From the NCBI GenBank assembly GCA_002401545.1, contig NVTJ01000062.1:1-9445 (forward strand): a DNA stretch of 9,445 nucleotides, in the 5' to 3' direction. The notes beneath the pieces were generated by a model. The model did not search any database. It had not been told where the DNA came from and saw only the letters and a program-made list of their open reading frames with translations. The DNA is from Alphaproteobacteria bacterium (GTDB lineage: Bacteria; Pseudomonadota; Alphaproteobacteria; Sphingomonadales; Emcibacteraceae). Made by a program: the position numbers and the translations under genes. Shown piece after piece: positions 1 through 7,339 of the stretch (its first letter is position 1; each line of letters begins with the position of its first letter).

Positions 1-1278
1 CATATCGGATTTTCTGGGCCACATATCGGGCGTTATATTAACCTCAAGCTTGCCTTGAGGCACCAGACCGGCATCTATATTTTTAGCGATCCATTTATAG
101 GCTCCTTTGCCAAACTGGCCGGGCCAGTATGTCTTCAGATCAAGAAACGGCAGATCTATAATATCCGCTTTTATGTTGATTCCCGGCCTGTCCAGTGATC
201 CGTATAACAATCCTGTCCCCATGATATGGGTTTTCCCCAGCAGAAGAGAGATATGATCCAGAACAATGGAACTGGCGTTTTTTAACATATGCCCCCCTAA
301 GGCCGCATGGGTAATATTCAGAGGTTTTGGGTATATATTGGCAGGATTGATCTGCCCTCTCTCCAGTGCGAGATTAAAAATCATAACGGGAATATCAAAA
401 TTACGGTCAATGGTGAATTTTATATTTCCCCGCACCGGTATATCCAGATTCGCCAGCCCTGACAGGGCCTCGACTTTACCCGCAAGTGCCGATGGCCTTA
501 CCGCAGAAAACTCTATGGTTGTTACGGCTTGCTTTTTGATATTATCAAATAACAGAAAAATATCTATTGGCATGATACGGGTCGAGGCCATATTAATATC
601 ACCTGAAAGGCTCACACTCAGCCCAAGATCGGTGCGCTGCAAATTAAGATATGCCGCCGGTATCCGCCATACATGGCCGGATGTTTGATCGGCAAGAGTT
701 ATTTCTGTATCCAGAAGGGAAATTTGACGTAAATACCCCACGACAGCAGATGATTTCGGTGGTGAAAGTAATTCCTGCGCCATCTTGAACAGCACATTAT
801 TTGAATTCTGTAAATTCTCGATAAAGACCTCAAGCTTTTCCATGAAGGTCCGTTCATCCGTCGACAGCCATACCTCGGGACCAAGAGTATGTTCTATTGA
901 CAGGCCGGTAATTTCAACCTCTGTGGGCGCGAGTAACCCTCTTAACATGGCAAGGCTGCTAAAACGGGCGCTGGCTTCGGGTAAATTCAGGGTGAAATCA
1001 TTCTTGCTGTCGATAATTTTTAATTGATAAAAAATAATCTGCAGGCCACCAGCACGTGATTTTGCCTCTTTGTCTTCCTTGCGCCAGATCAGAACCGCAT
1101 CACGGAATTCGACGCCGATATCCTTTTCGCCTGACGTCAAAGCCGCCTTTAAATAATCACCCGCCCAATCCAGAGCAATGGGACCCATGCTCAAACGCCA
1201 GCCCAGCAATATCACCACGACGGCAAGACTGGAAAAAAGACCCAGAAGTATTTTTATTGTTATGGCGTATCGTTTCAA
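1..1278 (-). CDS. AsmA-like / YhdP-family (DUF3971) envelope protein, 5' part
   Basis: The first 426 codons of a long gene that leaves the window at its left edge, so the C-terminal AsmA-like part is missing. I translated it from a TTG at 1278-1276. There is no in-frame ATG before residue 29, an in-frame TGA lies upstream, and only this start includes the N-terminal hydrophobic anchor (about residues 7-28). A weak AGAG stands upstream. The rest is beta-rich, with alternating hydrophobic residues. Around residues 384-403 it has the 'YWP...KWIAKNI' pattern typical of DUF3971 in YhdP relatives. In E. coli, YhdP, TamB and YdbH are inner-membrane-anchored bridge proteins that help move phospholipids to the outer membrane, and a similar role is inferred here. 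It is divergent from glnE. Family-level confidence is good; the exact orthologue is uncertain. Confidence 0.8.
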   Translation of the reverse strand, partial: MKRYAITIKILLGLFSSLAVVVILLGWRLSMGPIALDWAGDYLKAALTSGEKDIGVEFRDAVLIWRKEDKEAKSRAGGLQIIFYQLKIIDSKNDFTLNLPEASARFSSLAMLRGLLAPTEVEITGLSIEHTLGPEVWLSTDERTFMEKLEVFIENLQNSNNVLFKMAQELLSPPKSSAVVGYLRQISLLDTEITLADQTSGHVWRIPAAYLNLQRTDLGLSVSLSGDINMASTRIMPIDIFLLFDNIKKQAVTTIEFSAVRPSALAGKVEALSGLANLDIPVRGNIKFTIDRNFDIPVMIFNLALERGQINPANIYPKPLNITHAALGGHMLKNASSIVLDHISLLLGKTHIMGTGLLYGSLDRPGINIKADIIDLPFLDLKTYWPGQFGKGAYKWIAKNIDAGLVPQGKLEVNITPDMWPRKSDM

Positions 1279-1286
1279 ATTATAAT
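1257..1286 (+). promoter_or_regulatory. Candidate sigma70 promoter for the glnE cluster
   Basis: TTGTTA at 1257-1262 matches the -35 consensus at four of six bases. An 18-bp spacer follows, then a perfect TATAAT at 1281-1286. Transcription would start near 1293 and give a leader of about 75 nt before glnE. The -35 box lies inside the first codons of the divergent AsmA-like gene. The region is AT-rich, so a chance TATAAT is quite possible; a second TATAAT at 1291-1296 has no good -35 partner. Confidence 0.35.
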
Positions 1287-1354
1287 TCTCTATAATTGCT
1301 TTTAAGGGTCAGAAAAACCAACCTTATTTCGTAAACTAAAAACCTGGCCTAATT

Positions 1355-1358
1355 AAGG
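1355..1358 (+). promoter_or_regulatory. Ribosome binding site deciding the glnE start
   Basis: AAGG lies 11 nt before the ATG at 1370 but only 2 nt before the in-frame TTG at 1361. The spacing argues for ATG 1370, although the TTG would add only three residues. Confidence 0.45.
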
Positions 1359-1369
1359 TATTGAATTTC

Positions 1370-4330
1370 ATGGCGGCACTTTGCACTTTCTTTCCACTGA
1401 TCACGGACAAAACCCGCGGAACAGACAAGCTTGCCGATTTTGTAAAATCCTGCCAAGAGCAACAAGTAGCAGATATAGATAGATTAATTAACAAAAATAA
1501 CCACAGAAGCCTGTTATCTGCTATCTTTTCCAATAGCCCTTATCTGTCACGCCTGCTGTTCAGGGATGTGCATTTTGCTGCAATTATGCTGTCCAGTCCC
1601 CTTGATGAACTTTACCGCAAGGTCGTGGATGGCCTGATTAATGACCTCCCAGCTGTTAATGACATCAGCCAGTTAATGCGCCTGTTACGTCAGGCCAAAT
1701 CACAAATCGCCCTGATTATTTCATTCGCCGACCTTTCAGGTGAGTGGCCGCTTGAGGTCATCACCCGCCGTCTTACTGAATTTGCCGAGGTCTCGGTATC
1801 TCTGACGGTGAGCCATCTTTTGCGGGCAGAAATGATCCGGGGAAATCTGGCTGTCCCGGATCATTTAACGGCGGACCAGCTTATGGCAACCCGTGAATTA
1901 TCCATGGGTACGGGTTATGTGGTGCTGGCCATGGGAAAAATGGGCGGTTATGAACTTAACTATTCCAGTGATATTGATCTGATCATCCTCTATGACAGTG
2001 ATATTGTCCAATATACAGGCCGCAATACCGCTCAGGATATGTTTATCAAGCTAACCCGGAAACTGGTGAAAATCATGCAGGAAAGAACGGCTGATGGTTA
2101 TGTGTTTCGCACTGACCTGAGGCTGAGGCCAGACCCGGGAGCCACGGCCATCGCCCTGTCCATGGAAGGGGCGGAAATATATTATCAATCCATGGGGCTT
2201 AACTGGGAACGGGCCGCCATGATAAAGGCCCGTCCCGTGGCCGGTGACCTGGATGCCGGTTATGAGTTTCTGTTACGGATAAAAAGCTTTGTCTGGCGCA
2301 AGCATCTTGATTATGTGGCACTGGAGGATATTTATGCCATCAAAAAACTGATTCACCGCCATCATGGCCACAAGGAAATCCGTTTTGCCGGACAGGACAT
2401 AAAACTGGGGCATGGCGGCATACGGGAGATTGAGTTTTATGCCCAGATTTTTCAGCTTATTGCCGGGGGCCGTGAACCGGCCTTACAGGTGGCGGCGACC
2501 TGCGATGCCCTGAATGCACTGGAAAAAACTGGCAGATTATCGCTAAAGGACAATCAGAAACTGCAGTCGGCCTATGGTTATCACAGAAGACTGGAACACC
2601 GCCTGCAGATGATCAATGATGATCAGACCCATTCAATGCCGCAAAGCGCAGATGATCTGGCGCGTATTACAGCCTTTATGGGCTATCAAAGTCAGGCAGA
2701 TTTTAAAAAACAGCTTGAAGTTCATCTGCATGATGTGCATGAGCTTTTCACCGGTCTGTTAAAAGCCTCCCATCAGGATGAAGAAGAAGACGATCTTCTG
2801 GCTTTTCCGGCGGATGACTATAATAGCGAAACACTGGCCGCAATATCCCATATGGGATATGAAGACCCCAGAGCAATTTATAATATTATTCAAACCTGGC
2901 TGCTGGGCCGTTACCGGGCGTGCCGAACCGAACGTGCCCGAAGTTTGCTCCATGGTTTTATTCCGGAAATTCTGTCAAGTTTCAGCCGTCAGGGAAATCC
3001 GGATACAAGCTTTAAAAAGTTTGATAAATTTCTCTCCCGCCTGCCTTCCGGCATTCAGCTTTTCTCCTTTATCAAGGCCCAGCCCTGGCTGCTGGAACTG
3101 TTATCGGAAATAATCGGCATTGCCCCGAATTTAGCCGACCAGCTGGCCAAGCGCCCGCTGCTTCTGGACGCGGTACTGAATAATGATTTCTTTGAGGCCT
3201 CTTTCACCAAAGAAAAACTGGCCGACCATCTTGAGGACCAGCTCAAGCAGGCCAAGGACTTTCAGGATATTCTCGATATCAGCCGGAAATGGGCCAGTGA
3301 ACATAAATTTCAGATCGGTGTCCAGATCCTGCGAAATAACATTGACGCCGCAAAGGCGGGCAGGAATCTGTCCATGGTGGCAGACGTTATCCTTGAAATC
3401 ATGTCAGAAAGAGTAGCCCGGGAATTCGCCAAAAAACATGGCGAAATTTCCGGGGCCAGATTCGCCGTACTGGCCTTGGGAAAACTTGGCGGTCAGGAGT
3501 TGACCACCACATCTGATCTTGACCTCGTATTTATCTATGACGCAGAACACAGCCCGCCTTTTTCAGATGGCCAAAAACAGCTTTCCATAAACCATTATTT
3601 TGCCCGCCTCAGCCAGCAGTTCATCAACGCCCTGACCGCCATGACCGGGGAAGGCAAACTCTATGATGTTGATATGCGGCTGCGGCCCTCGGGAAATGCC
3701 GGCCCCATTGCGGTGACCCTGCAAGGCTTTGAAGAATATCAAACCACAAAGGCCTGGACCTGGGAGCATCTTGCCCTTACCCGTGGCAGGGTCGTTGTTG
3801 GAGATAGCGGGATATGTGACAAAATAACCGGTATCATCAAACAGGCCCTTAGCCATGCAAAGCGGAAAAATCTTTTACAGGATACCGCTGACATGCGGCA
3901 AAAACTGCGCAAGGAATTCGGCACCACAGATATCTGGTCCCTCAAACATATGCGCGGCGGTCTGGTTGATATTGAATTTATCTGCCAGTATCTGATCCTG
4001 AAACATATAATGGATCAGCCAAAAATTCTGGTGCCAAACACCCTTGAACAGATTTCACAGTTAAAAAAATACCGGTTTTTATCTGAAAATAAAGCCGATC
4101 AGATTTATCAGGCCTGTGATTTCATGCAAAATCTTCAGGTATTCCTAAGACTCTGCCTAGGCAGCAGCTCGGGATTTTCCGAAAAATCACAAAGATTGAT
4201 TGACAGTCTATGCGAGCGATTTAAGGTGAGTTCCCTTGACCAACTGGCCCGAAAGCTCATACAGTCCCAGGAAAATATCTCCGTAATATATGAAGATATT
4301 ATTGAACAACCCTCAAAACCCAGAAAATAA
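1370..4330 (+). CDS. glnE: Bifunctional glutamine synthetase adenylyltransferase / adenylyl-removing enzyme
   Basis: GlnE adds AMP to, or removes it phosphorolytically from, the conserved tyrosine of glutamine synthetase, so GS activity follows nitrogen status sensed through PII and glutamine. The 986-residue product (989 from the alternative TTG at 1361) is slightly longer than the E. coli enzyme of 946 and has the double-transferase layout. The N-terminal adenylyl-removing domain has GKMGG at 189-193 and SDID with D201 and D203, followed by 'GHGGIREIEF'. The C-terminal adenylyltransferase domain has GKLGG at 704-708 and SDLD with D716 and D718, followed by 'HMRGGLVDIEF'. The metal-binding aspartate pair is intact in both halves, so both activities should be present. 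It is the first gene of a plus-strand cluster; the peroxiredoxin gene begins 10 nt after its stop. No PII gene lies nearby in the window. Confidence 0.97.
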   Translation: MAALCTFFPLITDKTRGTDKLADFVKSCQEQQVADIDRLINKNNHRSLLSAIFSNSPYLSRLLFRDVHFAAIMLSSPLDELYRKVVDGLINDLPAVNDISQLMRLLRQAKSQIALIISFADLSGEWPLEVITRRLTEFAEVSVSLTVSHLLRAEMIRGNLAVPDHLTADQLMATRELSMGTGYVVLAMGKMGGYELNYSSDIDLIILYDSDIVQYTGRNTAQDMFIKLTRKLVKIMQERTADGYVFRTDLRLRPDPGATAIALSMEGAEIYYQSMGLNWERAAMIKARPVAGDLDAGYEFLLRIKSFVWRKHLDYVALEDIYAIKKLIHRHHGHKEIRFAGQDIKLGHGGIREIEFYAQIFQLIAGGREPALQVAATCDALNALEKTGRLSLKDNQKLQSAYGYHRRLEHRLQMINDDQTHSMPQSADDLARITAFMGYQSQADFKKQLEVHLHDVHELFTGLLKASHQDEEEDDLLAFPADDYNSETLAAISHMGYEDPRAIYNIIQTWLLGRYRACRTERARSLLHGFIPEILSSFSRQGNPDTSFKKFDKFLSRLPSGIQLFSFIKAQPWLLELLSEIIGIAPNLADQLAKRPLLLDAVLNNDFFEASFTKEKLADHLEDQLKQAKDFQDILDISRKWASEHKFQIGVQILRNNIDAAKAGRNLSMVADVILEIMSERVAREFAKKHGEISGARFAVLALGKLGGQELTTTSDLDLVFIYDAEHSPPFSDGQKQLSINHYFARLSQQFINALTAMTGEGKLYDVDMRLRPSGNAGPIAVTLQGFEEYQTTKAWTWEHLALTRGRVVVGDSGICDKITGIIKQALSHAKRKNLLQDTADMRQKLRKEFGTTDIWSLKHMRGGLVDIEFICQYLILKHIMDQPKILVPNTLEQISQLKKYRFLSENKADQIYQACDFMQNLQVFLRLCLGSSSGFSEKSQRLIDSLCERFKVSSLDQLARKLIQSQENISVIYEDIIEQPSKPRK

Positions 4331-4333
4331 GGA
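4329..4333 (+). promoter_or_regulatory. Ribosome binding site deciding the peroxiredoxin start
   Basis: AAGGA overlaps the glnE stop codon and sits 7 nt before the ATG at 4341, an ideal spacing. It favours this start over an in-frame ATG at 4290 inside glnE, which would add 17 residues with no family similarity that I recognise. Confidence 0.7.
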
Positions 4334-4340
4334 TATTGAA

Positions 4341-4802
4341 ATGCTTGAGACCGGTATGAAAGCCCCGGAGTTTTCCCTGCCAAATGAAAAAAATGATGTG
4401 GTGTCCCTCAATGATTTTAAAGGCCGCAAACTGGTTCTTTACTTCTATCCCAAAGACAGCACACCGGGCTGCACCACCGAGGCCCGGGGCTTCTCTGCCC
4501 GGCTCAAAGAATTTGAGGCCGCAAATACGGTTATTCTCGGGGCCTCAAAAGACAGCCTTAAACGTCATCTGAATTTCATCGCCAAACAGGAACTCACCAT
4601 CAGCCTTGTCTCTGACGAAGAAGGTATTTTATGCGAGGCTTACGGTGTCTGGATATTGAAAAAACTTTATGGCCGGGAGTATATGGGCATTGAACGCGCA
4701 ACCTTCCTGATTGATGAAGACGGCGTGATCCGCAATATCTGGCGCAAGGTGAAAGTCAAAGGCCATGTCGATGCGGTACTGGAAGCCGCCCAGACCCTGT
4801 GA
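4341..4802 (+). CDS. bcp: Thiol peroxidase of the Bcp/PrxQ peroxiredoxin subfamily
   Basis: A cytosolic peroxiredoxin that reduces hydrogen peroxide and organic hydroperoxides, using a thiol reductant. From ATG 4341 it has 153 residues, the usual Bcp size. The thioredoxin fold is recognisable. The active-site motif P37-xxx-T41-xx-C44 ('YPKDSTPGCT') gives peroxidatic Cys44, and the 'IERATFLID' strand carries the conserved arginine. The resolving cysteine that many PrxQ proteins have five residues after the peroxidatic one is Arg49 here. The helix position used by another PrxQ subgroup, in 'HLNFIAKQ', also lacks cysteine. The only other cysteine is Cys98 in 'GILCEAYGVW', so the enzyme is probably 1-Cys or uses Cys98. 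It starts 10 nt after glnE, and its stop overlaps the start of the DUF455 gene, so co-transcription is very likely. Confidence 0.93.
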   Translation: MLETGMKAPEFSLPNEKNDVVSLNDFKGRKLVLYFYPKDSTPGCTTEARGFSARLKEFEAANTVILGASKDSLKRHLNFIAKQELTISLVSDEEGILCEAYGVWILKKLYGREYMGIERATFLIDEDGVIRNIWRKVKVKGHVDAVLEAAQTL

Positions 4803-5605
4803 TGGACACTACAGGCCTTGTGATGAACACCATCGGCGATGCTGCCATAGCGGTTTTGATGACAGCACAGCCCGGTGAGAAAGTCCGCCGCAGCCATGAC
4901 AGTGCCAAGGCATGGTTCGCCGGGGAACTGGCCCATGAATTTCCGGTCTGCCCCCCTGACCGCCCCGCCCGGCCCCGTAAGCCGCAGCTTCTGATGCCCC
5001 GATATATGCCAAAACGCCGTAATATTGTCGCACTGCTCCATGCCATTGCCCATATCGAATTCAATGCCATTGATCTGGCCTGGGACATGGTGGCGCGTTT
5101 TGGTATGGAGATGCCACCTGCTTTCAGTGATGACTGGGTCGGGGTGGCTGATGATGAAGCCCGCCATTTCCACATGCTCAGTGACCGGCTGAGGTCCCAT
5201 GATGCCACTTACGGTGACCTTCCCGCCCATGATGGCTTATGGCAGTCCGCCATGGATACGGCCCATGACCTTCCCGCCCGGCTAGCCATCGTGCCTTTGG
5301 TACTTGAGGCCCGTGGCCTTGATGTCACGCCGTCAATCATTGCCCGGCTTCATAAGGCTGAAGACGAGGAAAGTGCCAAAGTTCTGGAAATTATATATAA
5401 CGAGGAAATCAGCCATGTTCAGGCCGGGCAGAAATGGTTCAGAATGGTTTGTGAAGGTCTGGGAAAAAAGCCGGAACCGCATTATCAGAATCTGGTGCGC
5501 CAATATTTCAAAGGCCAGATCAAGCCGCCTTTTAACAGGAAAGCCCGAGACCGTGCCGGGCTTTACGAGGACTTCTATCTGCCCCTTGTCAGGAATTTAA
5601 AGTAA
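4802..5605 (+). CDS. DUF455 ferritin-like protein (COG2833 type)
   Basis: A 267-residue helical protein of unknown biochemical function, with no signal peptide or membrane segment. With M1 at 4802, I read the full ferritin-type ligand order: E86 (in 'HAIAHIEF'), E119-xx-H122 ('DDEARHFH'), E169 ('LVLEARGLDVTP') and E202-xx-H205 ('NEEISHV'). This supports a di-metal carboxylate centre in a four-helix bundle; iron, manganese or another metal cannot be told apart from sequence. The ATG overlaps the last base of the peroxiredoxin stop (TGATG). A GTG at 4799 directly before it is an alternative start, adding one residue. There is no clear Shine-Dalgarno sequence, so translation is probably coupled to the upstream gene. 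The peroxiredoxin neighbour hints at redox or metal handling, but that is only inference. Confidence 0.88.
   Translation: MDTTGLVMNTIGDAAIAVLMTAQPGEKVRRSHDSAKAWFAGELAHEFPVCPPDRPARPRKPQLLMPRYMPKRRNIVALLHAIAHIEFNAIDLAWDMVARFGMEMPPAFSDDWVGVADDEARHFHMLSDRLRSHDATYGDLPAHDGLWQSAMDTAHDLPARLAIVPLVLEARGLDVTPSIIARLHKAEDEESAKVLEIIYNEEISHVQAGQKWFRMVCEGLGKKPEPHYQNLVRQYFKGQIKPPFNRKARDRAGLYEDFYLPLVRNLK
5540..5564 (+). other. Inverted repeat near the end of the DUF455 gene
   Basis: AAAGCCCG at 5540-5547 and CGGGCTTT at 5557-5564 form a perfect 8-bp stem with a 9-nt loop, about 40 nt before the DUF455 stop. The stem is GC-rich, but only three T residues follow and it lies within coding sequence. It could slow or attenuate transcription at the end of the glnE cluster, or be a codon coincidence. 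Confidence 0.3.
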
Positions 5606-5751
5606 ATCCCGGCCAATCAATGAAAATTATTGCTTTTATTTACGGTTTGGTATCAAATACAGTCTATAAAAAGAAGATAAGAAAAATATTCGGGTTTTGA
5701 TTAAACAAGAGGTAGAGGATAATTTCCGGGTTTTTAGCCAAATTAAGCGAC
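5606..5751. other. AT-rich intergenic spacer before the M23 gene
   Basis: 146 nt with no gene that I can support. It probably holds the promoter of the M23-bactofilin pair, but no -35/-10 pair with standard spacing is convincing. The best fragments are TTGATT at 5698-5703 with GATAAT at 5718-5723, only 14 bp apart. CGGGTTTT occurs twice, at 5691-5698 and 5728-5735, 37 bp apart. No hairpin with a T run is seen after the DUF455 stop. Confidence 0.5.
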
Positions 5752-6927
5752 GTGAGCGCTCAGCTTTTTCCTGAAAGACAGCTTTATTTCAGGGCGAATG
5801 GTGTCGTCCGTTTTATTTCTGTTTCCCACCGGACGCAGGTATTCATATCACTGGTGTTGTTAAGCTTCATCGGATGGATTTCCTTTACCTCATACAGTTT
5901 TATTTTCCGTGCGGAGATTCTGGCGGCAAAGGACATGGAACTGGCAAAAGCGGAAAAAAACTATACGGATACCAATAACCAGTTCGACAGACTGAAAAAT
6001 GATATTCAGAAATCCACCATGGCCCTAGAACAGCGTCAGATTTATCTCCAGCAATTGCTGGATGCGGATAAATCCCTGTCGAGCAGTATTATACCTGATG
6101 AAAAACAAACTGGCGCAGAGAATGACCCGCCGCAACAGGACACCGGCTCCAACCCTGATATTTCCTTTGTCTATTCGGATCATGAGCAACAGCTGGCCGG
6201 GCTTGATTTCAGCCTTATGCGCATTGAACAACAGCAACAGGCCCTTGCAGAGCGGATGATTGACCGTCTCTCTACTAAAATTTCCTATGTTGAAAATACC
6301 CTGAAAAAATCCGGTATCAAGAGCAGAAAATTAATACAGCTTGCCGAAAATAAACCTTCAATGTCCATGGCAATGGGCGGGCCGTTTATCCTCTATTCTG
6401 AAAATAATAACATTGACCTTTCGCCCAATGAACCCTTTGCCAAGCTTTATACCCGTTATAATCACCTGATTGACCTGGAAAGTGCGGTGCAGCATATTCC
6501 CATCGGAAAACCGGTCAAAAAATATTACATCTCCAGTTCCTTTGGTATTCGCAAGGACCCCTTCAAGAAAAAATGGGCCCGTCATCACGGGATTGATATG
6601 GCCGGATGGTGGAAAACACCTATTTATGCCTCAGCCAATGGCACGGTAACCAAAGCTGGCCGCAACGGCGCTTATGGAAAATTCATTGAAATTAATCATG
6701 GAAACGGATTTCGGTCACGATATGGTCATCTTTCCAAAATAAAAGTGAAAAAAGGTGATTTGGTGTCTCTGGAACAGGAAATCGGTCTAATGGGGACGAC
6801 CGGGCGCAGTACCAGCCCTCACCTGCATTATGAAATCTGGTTTAATGGCAAGCCAATTAACCCGCAAAAAATATTCAAGGCCTCAGATAATGTTCTCAAA
6901 ATCCAACGACAAGAGTATGACAGTTAA
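5752..6927 (+). CDS. Membrane-anchored M23/LytM peptidoglycan endopeptidase (LmdC-like)
   Basis: A 391-residue single-pass inner-membrane protein expected to cleave peptidoglycan cross-links in the periplasm. Residues 1-29 are cytoplasmic ('FPERQLYFRANG...VRF'), and about 30-52 form one transmembrane helix. Stretches near 53-105 and 150-185 are Glu/Gln/Lys-rich and probably coiled coil. The M23 domain covers about 260-375. All zinc and catalytic positions are present: H278-xxx-D282 ('HHGID'), H326 ('YGHLS') and H357-x-H359 ('HLHYE'), so it should be active, unlike degenerate LytM factors. The start is a GTG at 5752 with a poor Shine-Dalgarno sequence; an in-frame TAG at 5713 leaves no better upstream ATG, GTG or TTG. 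Its 3' end overlaps the bactofilin gene. M23 peptidase-bactofilin pairs are known from alphaproteobacteria (LmdC with BacA) and Helicobacter (Csd1 with CcmA), where they set cell shape. Confidence 0.92.
   Translation: MSAQLFPERQLYFRANGVVRFISVSHRTQVFISLVLLSFIGWISFTSYSFIFRAEILAAKDMELAKAEKNYTDTNNQFDRLKNDIQKSTMALEQRQIYLQQLLDADKSLSSSIIPDEKQTGAENDPPQQDTGSNPDISFVYSDHEQQLAGLDFSLMRIEQQQQALAERMIDRLSTKISYVENTLKKSGIKSRKLIQLAENKPSMSMAMGGPFILYSENNNIDLSPNEPFAKLYTRYNHLIDLESAVQHIPIGKPVKKYYISSSFGIRKDPFKKKWARHHGIDMAGWWKTPIYASANGTVTKAGRNGAYGKFIEINHGNGFRSRYGHLSKIKVKKGDLVSLEQEIGLMGTTGRSTSPHLHYEIWFNGKPINPQKIFKASDNVLKIQRQEYDS
6877..6880 (+). promoter_or_regulatory. Ribosome binding site of the bactofilin gene, inside the M23 gene
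   Basis: AAGG stands 9 nt before the ATG at 6890, still within the M23 coding region. It supports the overlapping start that yields the MFSK N-terminus, against the later in-frame ATGs at 6917 and 6932 and the earlier ATG at 6830. Confidence 0.6.
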
Positions 6928-7336
6928 AATTATGAATAAATCAACCCGCCCGGCAAATTCTGCCCCTTCCATCATCGGTTCCGACGTTACCATCAAAGGC
7001 GATGTATCAACGCTCGGAGAAATTCAGCTCGACGGAACCGTCGAAGGCGACGTACGCAGTGCCTCTCTCACTATTGGCGAACAGGGTTCCGTACGCGGCG
7101 TTGTGACCGCTGAGGAGGTCATTGTCAAAGGGTCGGTTGAGGGCCAGATCAAAGGCCGTAATATTCGTATTGAAAAAACCGCCAAGGTCAAAGGCGATCT
7201 GTTCCATGAAACCCTGAGTGTTGAGGCTGGTGCTTTCATCGAAGGCAAGCTGACCCATAAAAAAGATGCGACTCAGGATAAATCGGCATTTAGTAAAGTT
7301 TCAGAGCATAAAGTTCCGGCACAGAAAACCGTCTGA
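6890..7336 (+). CDS. Bactofilin (bactofilin/CcmA family polymer-forming cytoskeletal protein)
   Basis: Bactofilins assemble without nucleotide into filaments on the inner face of the cytoplasmic membrane and position cell-wall enzymes. From ATG 6890 the product has 148 residues. An N-terminal 'MFSKSNDK' resembles the membrane-targeting peptides of alphaproteobacterial bactofilins. A flexible linker follows, then a beta-helical core at about 27-122 with a repeated pattern ('IKGDV', 'LDGTVEGDV', 'VKGSVEGQIKGRNI', 'VKGDLFHE', 'IEGKLTH') and a polar, Lys-rich tail. The start is chosen from the AAGG and the targeting peptide; it overlaps the M23 gene by 38 nt in another frame. Starts at 6917 or 6932 would remove the targeting peptide. 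The overlap implies coupled production with the M23 peptidase. The gene ends 3 bp from the convergent prfB stop. Confidence 0.93.
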   Translation: MFSKSNDKSMTVKIMNKSTRPANSAPSIIGSDVTIKGDVSTLGEIQLDGTVEGDVRSASLTIGEQGSVRGVVTAEEVIVKGSVEGQIKGRNIRIEKTAKVKGDLFHETLSVEAGAFIEGKLTHKKDATQDKSAFSKVSEHKVPAQKTV

Positions 7337-7339
7337 TTC

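Noticed and set aside
266..1295. Plus-strand frames of 140, 80 and 79 aa at the left end
   Set aside because: All lie opposite the continuous AsmA-like minus-strand frame, which explains this region with a membrane anchor and a DUF3971 motif; it has no ATG start and leaves the window, so it is easily overlooked.
1348..1358. CCTAATTAAGG as an operator palindrome before glnE
   Set aside because: It is imperfect and short, and is adequately explained by the ribosome binding AAGG in an AT-rich leader.
4667..5230. Long minus-strand open frames opposite bcp and DUF455 (187 and 150 aa)
   Set aside because: They lie antisense to two well-recognised genes, have no family features, and begin and end without regard to gene borders; they are shadows of the coding strand's codon bias.
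5606..5751. Small RNA or small gene in the spacer before the M23 gene
   Set aside because: No open frame with a ribosome site, no stable hairpin and no T-run terminator could be found.
6220..6242. CAACAG-type repeats in the M23 gene
   Set aside because: They encode a Gln-rich coiled-coil stretch; too short and impure for a functional DNA repeat.
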